A stretch of 18,516 nucleotides of DNA from Candidatus Woesearchaeota archaeon (lineage in GTDB: Archaea > Nanobdellota > Nanobdellia > Woesearchaeales > DSVV01). The position numbers were made by a program, and so were the translations under genes. Location: NCBI GenBank assembly GCA_016205905.1, contig JACQSP010000043.1:1-18516 (forward strand). The letters are read 5' to 3'. Below are positions 1 through 5,888 of this stretch, piece by piece. Below the pieces are notes generated by a model, which saw nothing but the letters and a program-made list of their open reading frames with translations, searched no databases and was not told the DNA's origin. Numbering within the stretch: the first letter of the stretch is position 1; the number at the start of each line of letters is the position of its first letter.

Positions 1-40
1 AGCTGTCAAGCTTTCTAACTTTCAAACCATCTTACCTTTA

Positions 41-70
41 TTCGTGAACTTTGTTGGACATGCCGGGAAC
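41..70 (-). repeat. Family 1 repeat, right end only
   Basis: The segment reads GTGAACTTTGTTGGACATGC followed by CGGGAAC. It matches the right end of the family 1 repeat at 4801-4828 and the inverted right end at 14277-14301. The rest of this copy would lie before the window or has decayed. It is followed by GGAACTAAA, the start of the family's terminal motif, which then degenerates. Confidence 0.7.
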
Positions 71-185
71 TAAAAAATTGATAATAATAAGACATATGGC
101 TTCGCCTTAGTAACTAGGTAAATTAGTTTCTTAGTGTCAAACAAACAATTTCTAACTAAAGAACCTAAGATTTTAGAACTTCATA

Positions 186-209
186 AACAAAAAATAAAAA
201 AAAAAAGAA
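186..209 (-). terminator. Poly-T terminator of the L11 gene
   Basis: Read on the minus strand, a nearly pure T tract (A tract on plus at 188-206) follows the L11 stop by about 25 bases. Archaeal transcription commonly ends at such U-rich tracts without a hairpin. Confidence 0.6.
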
Positions 210-230
210 GTAAAAATTACTTATTAAGCT

Positions 231-968
231 TTACTTCTTGGCACCAGGAGCGCCAGGCGCGCCTTCAGCTACTTTTTCTTCAGGCATTAATTCGTTGACA
301 ATAATCATTGGTATCTCTGCTTCTATCAACTTCTTCCTGATTTCTCTCTTCTCTTTGCCTGCCATGCTTGCAATAATCTGCTTGGCTTTCTCTTCGAATT
401 CTGCCTTTCTCTTCATCATTTCTTCCTGCAGTCTCTTCTTCTCTTCTTCCAATTGCTTCAATTCTTCTGCACTTAACTCTGTCTTCCCTAGAGAAATTTT
501 GTCTTTCCAAGCGCCTTCATTAATCTTTAGAATAGCATCATGCGCGGGCATGCCTTCAACCATAACACCCATTGACTGGCATGTTCCGATTATTTCTTTG
601 ACTCTGGAAAAGTTATCTTTGCCAAGCAGGGAATCCTGTTTCATCTTTGAAACCTTTATTGCCTGCTCAATCTTGATATCAGCAACCTTATCTAACAATG
701 GGTTAGCTGCGCCTTTTTCAATGCCTGCTTCTTTCTTAACTAGCGCTGAAGCAGGAGGAGTTCCTACAGTAACCTCAAACTTTTTAGTATCCTTGTCAAC
801 AATAACTTTAATAGGAACCTGCATTCCCTTGAAATCAGCTGTTTTTTTGTTAATTTCAGCAATAACTTGGCCAATATTAATTCCCATTGGGCCTAACGCC
901 GGGCCAAGTGGCGGGCCTGCTGTGGCTTTTCCGCCTTCAACTAATGCTTCAATTGTATCTTTTGCCAT
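231..968 (-). CDS. rpl11: 50S ribosomal protein L11 (uL11), with C-terminal extension
   Basis: L11 binds the GTPase-associated region of 23S rRNA and forms the base of the ribosomal stalk. The N-terminal region is unmistakable: GGKATAGPPLGPALGPMGIN at about residues 12-31, then QVIAEINKKT. The rRNA-binding C-terminal domain ends near residue 160 with EIIGTCQSMGVMVEG. Archaeal L11 is usually about 160 residues; this one has 245. The extra about 85 residues form a charged predicted coiled coil (EELKQLEEEKKRLQEEMMKR), a second Lys/Glu-rich segment and a GAPGAPGA tail. The ATG at 968 is preceded by GAGGT seven bases upstream. In many archaea L11 sits with L1 and L10; here it stands alone. A TATA-like box at 1054-1063 would give a leader of about 60 bases. 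Confidence 0.98.
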   Translation of the reverse strand: MAKDTIEALVEGGKATAGPPLGPALGPMGINIGQVIAEINKKTADFKGMQVPIKVIVDKDTKKFEVTVGTPPASALVKKEAGIEKGAANPLLDKVADIKIEQAIKVSKMKQDSLLGKDNFSRVKEIIGTCQSMGVMVEGMPAHDAILKINEGAWKDKISLGKTELSAEELKQLEEEKKRLQEEMMKRKAEFEEKAKQIIASMAGKEKREIRKKLIEAEIPMIIVNELMPEEKVAEGAPGAPGAKK

Positions 969-1053
969 GATTATAACCTCGTTAACTGTGTATTTATTTT
1001 ATGTGCGTAACACGTAACAATATATGTGTAACATCTTTCAGAACCAATTACCA

Positions 1054-1063
1054 CTTTAAAAAG
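1054..1063 (-). promoter_or_regulatory. TATA-like box, probable L11 promoter
   Basis: The minus strand reads CTTTTTAAAG, the same core seen 28 bases before the start at 6707. It lies about 90 bases before the L11 start, allowing a leader carrying the GAGGT site. A second AT-rich box, ATATAT at 1019-1025, is an alternative. Confidence 0.4.
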
Positions 1064-1179
1064 CTTTCGTTTGAAAAAAGTAAATTATTCACTTTAATAA
1101 TTCGTTTTTACGCTTTTGGATAATTTTACTAAGTATTACACACTTGAGAAAATTAATAAATCCCTTTTTGTTCTTATTT

Positions 1180-1203
1180 GGCATGTCCAACAAAGTTCAT
1201 GAA
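1180..1203 (+). repeat. Family 1 repeat end inside the methyltransferase start region
   Basis: GGCATGTCCAACAAAGTTCA plus TGAA matches, with one mismatch, the reverse complement of the repeat end at 41-70, and closely matches 14282-14301. It lies across the first codons of the methyltransferase and contains the ATG at 1183. No matching left end or internal palindrome follows, so this is a fragment or a repeat end captured by the gene. Confidence 0.65.
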
Positions 1204-1800
1204 AAGTTAGATAATTCTCACAGAAAAACAAATTATAATAGAACAACCAATTATAATAGAGAAACTGATTATAATAACTCTTTAAAGGATAATTATTATG
1301 ACAGCATCTCAAAAGGTTATGAAGAGTTACATAAAGAAGAGCAATTAAACAAAATCAACATCATTAAACAGCACATTAATATCAAGCCAAACTCAAAGAT
1401 TCTTGACCTTGGCTGCGGGCCATATTTTAGTGAATGGCATAAAGATAAACATAATAAAAACTTAAACTGCGAGGTTACAGGTTTAGACCCAAGCAATGAA
1501 CTTCTTAAACTCGCAGCAAAAAAAGGAATAAATCCTGTTCTGGGAAAAGCAGAATCATTGCCTTTTCCAAATAATTATTTTGATTATGTCTTCTCAATTA
1601 CAGCAATACAAAACTTTGATGATGTTGAAAAAGCATTAAAGGAAATAAAACGAGTTATCAAGAAAAGCAGTGAAGTTGTTATAACCATTCTAAAAACCTC
1701 TGCGAAAAAAGAGGCGATTACAAATTTAATTAGAAAACATTTTAATATTACCAAAGTTATTGAAGAGGATAAAGATATTATATTATTCATAAAAACATAA
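1183..1800 (+). CDS. Class I SAM-dependent methyltransferase
   Basis: The protein has the Rossmann methyltransferase signature. Motif I is KILDLGCGPY (about residues 72-81), an acidic residue ends strand 2 (VTGLDPSNELL, about 98-108), and LPFPNNYFDYVFSITAIQNF resembles motif IV. It fits the methyltransferase 11/25 type. The YDSISKGYEELHKEEQLNK segment before motif I is typical of a small archaeal subgroup, but the substrate is unknown. The start is uncertain. A TTG at 1144 would add 13 hydrophobic residues (KLINPFLFLF). I prefer ATG 1183, because the AT-rich ATTAATAAAT at about 1150 lies about 30 bases ahead, as in leaderless genes here. The first codons overlap a repeat end, and residues 15-32 are three copies of a T-N-Y-N-R-like unit, so the domain proper begins near residue 36. 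Confidence 0.88.
   Translation: MSNKVHEKLDNSHRKTNYNRTTNYNRETDYNNSLKDNYYDSISKGYEELHKEEQLNKINIIKQHINIKPNSKILDLGCGPYFSEWHKDKHNKNLNCEVTGLDPSNELLKLAAKKGINPVLGKAESLPFPNNYFDYVFSITAIQNFDDVEKALKEIKRVIKKSSEVVITILKTSAKKEAITNLIRKHFNITKVIEEDKDIILFIKT
1225..1278 (+). repeat. 18-bp tandem repeat, three units, inside the methyltransferase
   Basis: Three consecutive 18-base units (1225-1242, 1243-1260, 1261-1278) share AAATTATAATAGA-like cores and encode KTNYNR, TTNYNR and ETDYNN. Because the unit is a multiple of three the frame is kept. It makes a polar spacer before the catalytic domain. Confidence 0.8.
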
Positions 1801-1887
1801 GAACATAACAAAATAACCATAAGAACATAACTGATTATTTATAATAATTTAACATATTAATCATAAGAAAAGAAGAAGGTGGTATTC

Positions 1888-2379
1888 ATGGCGCGGGTTT
1901 ACGGCACAATGCAAACTGCATTAGTTACTTGCAGAGAAGAGCTGGAAGTTTTTGGCAAAACAACTCAAATAGATAATATCATCACAGTTGATTGGCATAT
2001 GCCGTGCAGTTTTGAGCCGTTTCTTTATGCGATATGCATAGGCAAGACAAGGGCAAGCTACAATTTAATCAAGAAAAGCAAATGTTTTGTTGTAAACTTT
2101 ATTCCGTTTACGCTTAAAGATGCAGCATGGTTCTGCGGCAGGCATTCTGGAATGCATCACGACAAATTTAAAGAAGCAAAACTTACAAAGATAGAATCAA
2201 ACCATTTAGACTGTCCAAAAATAAAAGAGGCAATAGGCTATATTGAATGCAATGTCATCAATGAAATTGAAACAGGCGATCATGTAATATTTGTCGGCGA
2301 AGTAACACACCAAGAATTAAAGAGCGACGAGAAAAGATTGTTTCATAACGGCGAAAATTTGTTTATGACAACGCAGTAA
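1888..2379 (+). CDS. Flavin reductase-like, FMN-binding split-barrel protein
   Basis: This 163-residue protein fits the flavin reductase-like split-barrel family, which binds FMN and reduces it with NAD(P)H or passes electrons to partners. Visible family features are the N-terminal ALVTCRE strand, NIITVDWHMPCSFEPF with the loop that holds FMN phosphate, YAICIGKTRASYNLIKKSK followed by FVVNFI, and a late GDHVIFVGEV strand. It lacks any C-terminal extra domain. A GTG at 1879 is possible, but AAGGTGGT ahead of ATG 1888 is a Shine-Dalgarno site, so that GTG is part of the ribosome binding site. A TATA-like TTTATAAT lies at about 1837-1845. The gene converges on the HAD gene with a nine-base gap. 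The electron partner is unknown. Confidence 0.9.
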   Translation: MARVYGTMQTALVTCREELEVFGKTTQIDNIITVDWHMPCSFEPFLYAICIGKTRASYNLIKKSKCFVVNFIPFTLKDAAWFCGRHSGMHHDKFKEAKLTKIESNHLDCPKIKEAIGYIECNVINEIETGDHVIFVGEVTHQELKSDEKRLFHNGENLFMTTQ

Positions 2380-2388
2380 GTTACTAAA

Positions 2389-3021
2389 TTAAAAAGTAGT
2401 GGCTTCAAAACAAATTCCCTGCTGTTTTAACATTACTTCTAAATCCTGTTCTTCTCTTCTGTTGTAAACAAACGCATTCATGCCTAATTTTACTGCAGCA
2501 TCAACATTTGCCTGTTTATTGTCAACAAACAGGCAGCTTTCAGGTGTTTCGCCGCAGTACTTTAATGCAGCATGATAAATACCTTCATTTGGCTTTAAAC
2601 ATTTTACGTTGTCATCACAGGAAAATACAACATAATCAAAATGAACCCCAAATCCTTCTGTTGCCATAATCCTTTGGCTCCATTCCTTTGAGTGATTAGA
2701 TATAATCCCTAAGAAATATCCTGCCTCTTTTAGCCTTTCAAGAAGTGCAATATTGCTGTTAAATGGCTCTATTATAATCTCTGCTTTAATCCAATCAATA
2801 TCACCATGACCATATTTAATACCACTTTTCTGATAAATTCCTTCCCAGAATTCATCTTCTTTTATATCCCCTGTTCCAAATTTCTGCCATAACTCTCTTC
2901 GTGCATGATATACTCTTTCCTCTGATACATCAAACCTTTCAGAAATCATTCTTGTAACATTAGCATCACAGTCTGCGAAAAGAACCTCGCCAATGTCAAA
3001 AAATATTGTAGTTATTGCCAT
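2389..3021 (-). CDS. HAD-superfamily hydrolase (HAD-IA type)
   Basis: This 210-residue protein is a haloacid-dehalogenase-type hydrolase, most likely a small-molecule phosphatase. Motif I is FFDIGEVL with nucleophile Asp9; the DxG form in place of DxD occurs in HAD-IA members of the FDLGNVL type. Motif II is GIISNH (Ser108), motif III is Lys143 in CLKPNEGIYH, and motif IV is LFVDNKQANVDAA (Asp167). An alpha-helical cap lies between motifs I and II. The ATG at 3021 is preferred over the GTG at 3030, since GTGATT reads as the Shine-Dalgarno site for the later ATG. No substrate can be assigned from sequence. Confidence 0.92.
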   Translation of the reverse strand: MAITTIFFDIGEVLFADCDANVTRMISERFDVSEERVYHARRELWQKFGTGDIKEDEFWEGIYQKSGIKYGHGDIDWIKAEIIIEPFNSNIALLERLKEAGYFLGIISNHSKEWSQRIMATEGFGVHFDYVVFSCDDNVKCLKPNEGIYHAALKYCGETPESCLFVDNKQANVDAAVKLGMNAFVYNRREEQDLEVMLKQQGICFEATTF

Positions 3022-3123
3022 AATAATCACGTTAATATTCTATTATAATTGTTTATATTATAATTGCTTAAAGAAGGAAATTACTTTCATTTTATAAATT
3101 TGATTTTTTCAGTGTCGAATCAA

Positions 3124-3459
3124 TCATACTGCTTTTTCACTTGCGTCTATCTCTAAAACAATATGTTTTTTATCAGGCACAGAAAGATAAATCTCTTCGC
3201 CTTTTTTAAGATTTAAGCTTCTTACAACATGATTATTAAAATAAATACCCAATCTATCTTGAGATAATTTTATTATCTTCTGCTTTATTTTTAAAGGAGT
3301 TTCTCTTAGTTCTTCCAAAACTTTCTTAGTCGTTTCTGACTCAAACTCAAAATAGTCACATTTTGGACACTGATAACTAACTGCTTTACTTTTAGCGCCA
3401 AAAACATTGACTTCTATTCTTTTTAGGACGGAATTGCATTTTGGACATTTCATTTTCAA
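3124..3459 (-). CDS. Zinc-ribbon plus AbrB-like protein, probable antitoxin
   Basis: The 111-residue protein starts with a zinc ribbon (MKCPKCN, Cys5 and Cys8; YQCPKCDYF, Cys31 and Cys34). After a helical linker it ends in a short beta-rich segment (LGIYFNNHVVRSLNLKKGEE then IYLSVPDKKHIVLEI, residues 70-104), which resembles a swapped-hairpin AbrB/MazE DNA-binding unit. YgiT/MqsA-type zinc fingers and AbrB domains are both common in antitoxins. It follows the small upstream gene after a seven-base gap, with GGTGATT as its Shine-Dalgarno site just past that gene's stop, so the two are one operon. The antitoxin role is inferred from architecture and partner. A plain transcription factor is the alternative. 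Confidence 0.75.
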   Translation of the reverse strand: MKMKCPKCNSVLKRIEVNVFGAKSKAVSYQCPKCDYFEFESETTKKVLEELRETPLKIKQKIIKLSQDRLGIYFNNHVVRSLNLKKGEEIYLSVPDKKHIVLEIDASEKAV

Positions 3460-3466
3460 TCACCAT

Positions 3467-3670
3467 TCATGCTTTTTTAGCATTAATCACATACAACACA
3501 TTATTTTTTATTTCAAATAACAAGTAATACCCCTCTTTCTCAATTTCAAACTTATTTTCTTTTTTTCTTGGATTCTTTGTTGTGAAAATAATTTCTACAA
3601 CTTTATCCCATGAAACCTCTTGTGCATGATTTGTAAGATAATGTTCAGTAGGTTGTATAGTCACGGACAT
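3467..3670 (-). CDS. Small DUF4258-like protein, probable toxin
   Basis: From ATG 3670 the protein is 67 residues: a first strand (SVTIQPTEHYLTNH), a helix (WDKVVEIIFTT), a basic loop (KNPRKKENK) and strands FEIEKEGYYLLFEI and VLYVINAKK. This alpha plus beta layout with an early His resembles DUF4258/RelE-like small proteins, which pair with YgiT-type zinc-finger proteins, as here. RNA cleavage is possible but not shown. The first five codons (MSVTI) are the complement of the family 2 repeat word TATAGTCACGGACAT. A TTG at 3688 would extend the protein further into the repeat. I see no Shine-Dalgarno site, so the exact start is open. The toxin comes first and the antitoxin-like gene second. 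Confidence 0.7.
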   Translation of the reverse strand: MSVTIQPTEHYLTNHAQEVSWDKVVEIIFTTKNPRKKENKFEIEKEGYYLLFEIKNNVLYVINAKKA

Positions 3671-3743
3671 TAATAGTTGAATATACAATTCCGTGACTAT
3701 ATTCGTGGACTTTAACTAATTGGATGCATATATTAAAGTCCAC
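3656..3743 (+). repeat. Family 2 hairpin repeat, short form
   Basis: Two hairpins sit side by side. The first is TATAGTCACGGA (3656-3667) with TCCGTGACTATA (3690-3701), a perfect 12-bp stem. The second is GTGGACTTTAA (3705-3715) with TTAAAGTCCAC (3733-3743), a perfect 11-bp stem. Both the first stem word with its following ACATTAATA and the GGACTTTA stem recur at 15118-15396. It covers the start of the toxin gene and lies between divergent genes. Confidence 0.9.
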
Positions 3744-3781
3744 CGCTATATATCTATAAAATAAGCCATTAAATCACCAAG

Positions 3782-3806
3782 ACTACATAAATGTAGTATA
3801 AACTAC
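3782..3806. promoter_or_regulatory. Overlapping palindromes, possible TrmB-like operator
   Basis: ACTAC (3782-3786), GTAGT (3793-3797) and ACTAC (3802-3806) form two overlapping inverted repeats, and a fourth GTAGT lies at 3860-3864 next to the start codon. They flank the TATA box of the TrmB-like gene. Position and symmetry suggest a site for self-regulation. This is inference. Confidence 0.45.
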
Positions 3807-3833
3807 TATATAAATTTTATGTTTTAACACAAC

Positions 3834-3843
3834 TTTTATATAT
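3834..3843 (+). promoter_or_regulatory. TATA box of the TrmB-like gene, leaderless
   Basis: TTTTATATAT is centred about 28 bases before the ATG at 3867. That is the usual archaeal distance from TATA box to transcription start, so the transcript probably begins at or next to the start codon. Confidence 0.75.
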
Positions 3844-3866
3844 CTATTCTCTACCCTTAGTAGTTA

Positions 3867-4592
3867 ATGAAACCCATCCTTACAAAACTCGGATTCAGCG
3901 AATACAAAGCATCAGCATACATAACATTATTAAAGCTAAAAAAAGCTACACCTTGTGAAATCGCCAAGCACAGCAAAATTCCCTCTTCAAAAATTTATGA
4001 AGTTCTTAGCTGGCTTTATGAAAAAGGATATATTATGCAGGTCTCACAAAAACCAGTAATTTACGAAGCTAACAATCCAAAATATGTTCTTGGCTCTGAG
4101 GTAAAAAACAGAATTGAGGACTTGGAACTCCTAAAAAAAGAAATCGACGTCTTAAAAAGCGACATAGAAATCGTGGAGAAAGGAACATTTTCTATTATCA
4201 AGGGCTATGAAGGATTTTTTAAAAAGATGAAAGAAGTTACACAAAGAACAAAAAAAACATCTATTGGTATTGTGCAAAGCTGGAAAACAGACAGGGAAAT
4301 TTTAGATTTAGAAAAAGAAGCAATAGAAAGAAAAGTCTCTATTCGCTATTTAGGGCCGATTAATGCCAAGACAACACCTTTTGTAAAAGCAAGGCAGGAG
4401 TTTGGCGTTGATATCAAAAATTATACTTCACCATTGACAAGGTTTGCTGTATGGGACAGCAGTATTTTAATGATTTCCATCAAAAAAGACAAAGAAGAAG
4501 ATTATATGTCTTTATGGATAGAAAATGAAATTCTAAGCAAAATCTTTGAAGATTATTTTGAGAATTTATGGAAACTTGCGGAGCCGGTTTAG
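3867..4592 (+). CDS. TrmB-family transcriptional regulator
   Basis: This 241-residue regulator begins with a winged helix-turn-helix of the TrmB type: LTKLGFSEYKASAYITLLKL, then ATPCEIAKHSKIPSSKIYEV and the wing LYEKGYIMQV, residues 5-60. A helical linker (EDLELLKKEIDVLKSDIE, about 90-107) should mediate dimer contact. The C-terminal part (about 110-241, SIIKGYEGFFKKMKEV onward) is the effector-binding region, similar to a phospholipase D-like fold in TrmB proteins. TrmB members respond to sugars in Thermococcales, but the ligand here is unknown. No sugar transporter lies next to it. A TATA box 28 bases before the ATG indicates a leaderless transcript, and nearby ACTAC/GTAGT palindromes suggest self-control. 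Confidence 0.93.
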   Translation: MKPILTKLGFSEYKASAYITLLKLKKATPCEIAKHSKIPSSKIYEVLSWLYEKGYIMQVSQKPVIYEANNPKYVLGSEVKNRIEDLELLKKEIDVLKSDIEIVEKGTFSIIKGYEGFFKKMKEVTQRTKKTSIGIVQSWKTDREILDLEKEAIERKVSIRYLGPINAKTTPFVKARQEFGVDIKNYTSPLTRFAVWDSSILMISIKKDKEEDYMSLWIENEILSKIFEDYFENLWKLAEPV

Positions 4593-4601
4593 AAGTTCTA
4601 G

Positions 4602-4619
4602 TTTTTTCTTGTTTTTTTA
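4602..4619 (+). terminator. Poly-T terminator of the TrmB-like gene
   Basis: Two T runs (TTTTTT and TTTTTTT) follow the stop codon by about ten bases. This fits U-tract termination. The tract runs straight into the terminal motif of the next repeat. Confidence 0.6.
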
Positions 4620-4622
4620 TTT

Positions 4623-4847
4623 CGTATTTGTTTAGTAAACTTCATCTTTCTTAATTTTTTTCTTCCGCTCTCAACCCGTTTGTGGGCGCAGCCACCGTCG
4701 CATGAAAAAAGGTAAAAAGTAAGAGGTATGAGGTAAGAGGGAATGACTACGATGTTATCATCGTACCTCTTACCTTATACTTCTTACCTCTTACTTTTAT
4801 TCATGAACTGGTTGGACATGCCAGGAACGACTAAAAACAAATACAAA
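4623..4847 (+). mobile_element. Family 1 MITE-like element, complete copy
   Basis: Outer motifs CGTATTTGTTTAGT (4623-4636) and ACTAAAAACAAATAC (4830-4844) form an imperfect terminal inverted repeat. Inside lie the left end (CAACCCGTTTGTGGG at 4672-4686, then GCGCAGCCACCGTCGCATGA) and the right end (TCATGAACTGGTTGGACATG then CCAGGAAC, 4801-4828). Between them is a long imperfect palindrome built from the word GTAAGAGGTA, with a perfect 7-bp tip (TACGATG, TTAT loop, CATCGTA at 4748-4765). There is no coding sequence. It fits a non-autonomous miniature element; no transposase is in the window. Confidence 0.75.
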
Positions 4848-4874
4848 TTAAGAATTCACATAAACAAATATTTC

Positions 4875-5723
4875 TCATTCTTGCACAGGAACTTCTTTTT
4901 TTGCCTTGGATTCAGCAGAACTATCTACTTTATTTGATTCTTTTGCTTCTGTCTTTTGCTCCTGAACTCTTGGCCTTTCTTCCTGTCTTTCTTCTCTAGG
5001 CTTTCTGTATCTTTCCTGAAGTTCTCTGATATCTTTGAATGAATAATTAGGAATTAATTTTGGGTCAATGTCCACCAATTCTAATAATTTAACTTCAACC
5101 TGCTTAATTGGCCTTATTTTGTTGAGCATTCCGCCGATTGTAAGCTGATATCTGTATCTTAATACTTCCTCTAAAAATCTGAAAAAATCAACTGTTTTTG
5201 CAAGCTCAGCTGTTTCATATATCAAAATTCTTTTTAATTTGCTTCTTAGGGATCTCTTTGTTAAAGTTCTTGTTACAGCGATTGTTTTTATTCTCATAAC
5301 CTTATTATCAATGGTTTTTACCAAGAATGAATCATCAATTCTGTTTCTGCCCCTTCTTACTATCCTTTTTAGATAAGCGCTTGATATTTTATATCCCATT
5401 GGTGTGGCATAAAGCTTCTTATCCTTAAAATTAGTTATTTTGTAAATAATGTTAATATGCTGCCTTTTCATCTCGCCTGTAATGGTCATCATATTTACGT
5501 TGATTATTCTTCCGTTTACCTTCTTCCATTCTTCAAGAGGTGTTTCTCCAAGAACATTATTTTCGAATATCTTCTCGCTTACTATAGGATACCAGTTTTT
5601 CTTTTTCCATGTCTGGATAGAAGATTCAACTTTTGATTTCTTTACTTCCTCTGTTTTCTTAGGTTCAGAGCTATCAGCTTCAGTAGGTTTAGTTTTCTTT
5701 GTTTCCGCTGTTTCAGTTGCCAT
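4875..5723 (-). CDS. rps3ae: 30S ribosomal protein eS1 (S3Ae)
   Basis: eS1 is a small-subunit protein shared by archaea and eukaryotes, near the mRNA exit site. The core runs from about residue 38 (WKKKNWYPIVSEKIFENNVL) through LGETPLEEWKKVNGR, MKRQHINIIYKI, MGYKISSAYLKRIVRRGRNR and IDDSF, to YRYQLTIGGMLNKIRPIKQV and EVKLLEL near 215. The whole protein is 282 residues, longer than the roughly 200 usual in archaea. The excess is a Lys/Glu/Thr/Ser-rich N-terminal tail of about 37 residues and a charged C-terminal tail of about 60. No strong Shine-Dalgarno site precedes the ATG. A TATA box at 5816-5825 would give a leader of about 65 bases, which carries two copies of AAGCTAAAATC/AAGCTAAATC-like words. 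Confidence 0.97.
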   Translation of the reverse strand: MATETAETKKTKPTEADSSEPKKTEEVKKSKVESSIQTWKKKNWYPIVSEKIFENNVLGETPLEEWKKVNGRIINVNMMTITGEMKRQHINIIYKITNFKDKKLYATPMGYKISSAYLKRIVRRGRNRIDDSFLVKTIDNKVMRIKTIAVTRTLTKRSLRSKLKRILIYETAELAKTVDFFRFLEEVLRYRYQLTIGGMLNKIRPIKQVEVKLLELVDIDPKLIPNYSFKDIRELQERYRKPREERQEERPRVQEQKTEAKESNKVDSSAESKAKKEVPVQE

Positions 5724-5815
5724 GTTTTAGCCTGTTTTGATTTTTAGATTTTTTTATGATTTTAGCTTGATTTAGCTTGAATCTCACTCTTAATTTCCAG
5801 AATAATTCGTATGTT

Positions 5816-5825
5816 ATTTATAAAT
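5816..5825 (-). promoter_or_regulatory. TATA box, probable eS1 promoter
   Basis: ATTTATAAAT is a symmetric TATA-like box about 95 bases before the eS1 start. Its distance implies a leader of about 65 bases rather than a leaderless transcript. Confidence 0.5.
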
Positions 5826-5888
5826 TTAATGGTTGAACTCCTTTTTACAGAATTTTAGTGGGGATATTATTGCTTATAACTTATATCT

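Noticed and set aside
238..1017. Long open frame on the plus strand opposite L11
   Set aside because: It is the mirror of the L11 gene; its composition (Ile/Ser/Phe-rich) and lack of any motif show it is not a gene.
4743..4937. Short open frame of 64 codons on the plus strand
   Set aside because: It lies in the palindrome and right end of the family 1 repeat and then in the eS1 antisense. No ribosome binding site or conserved feature.
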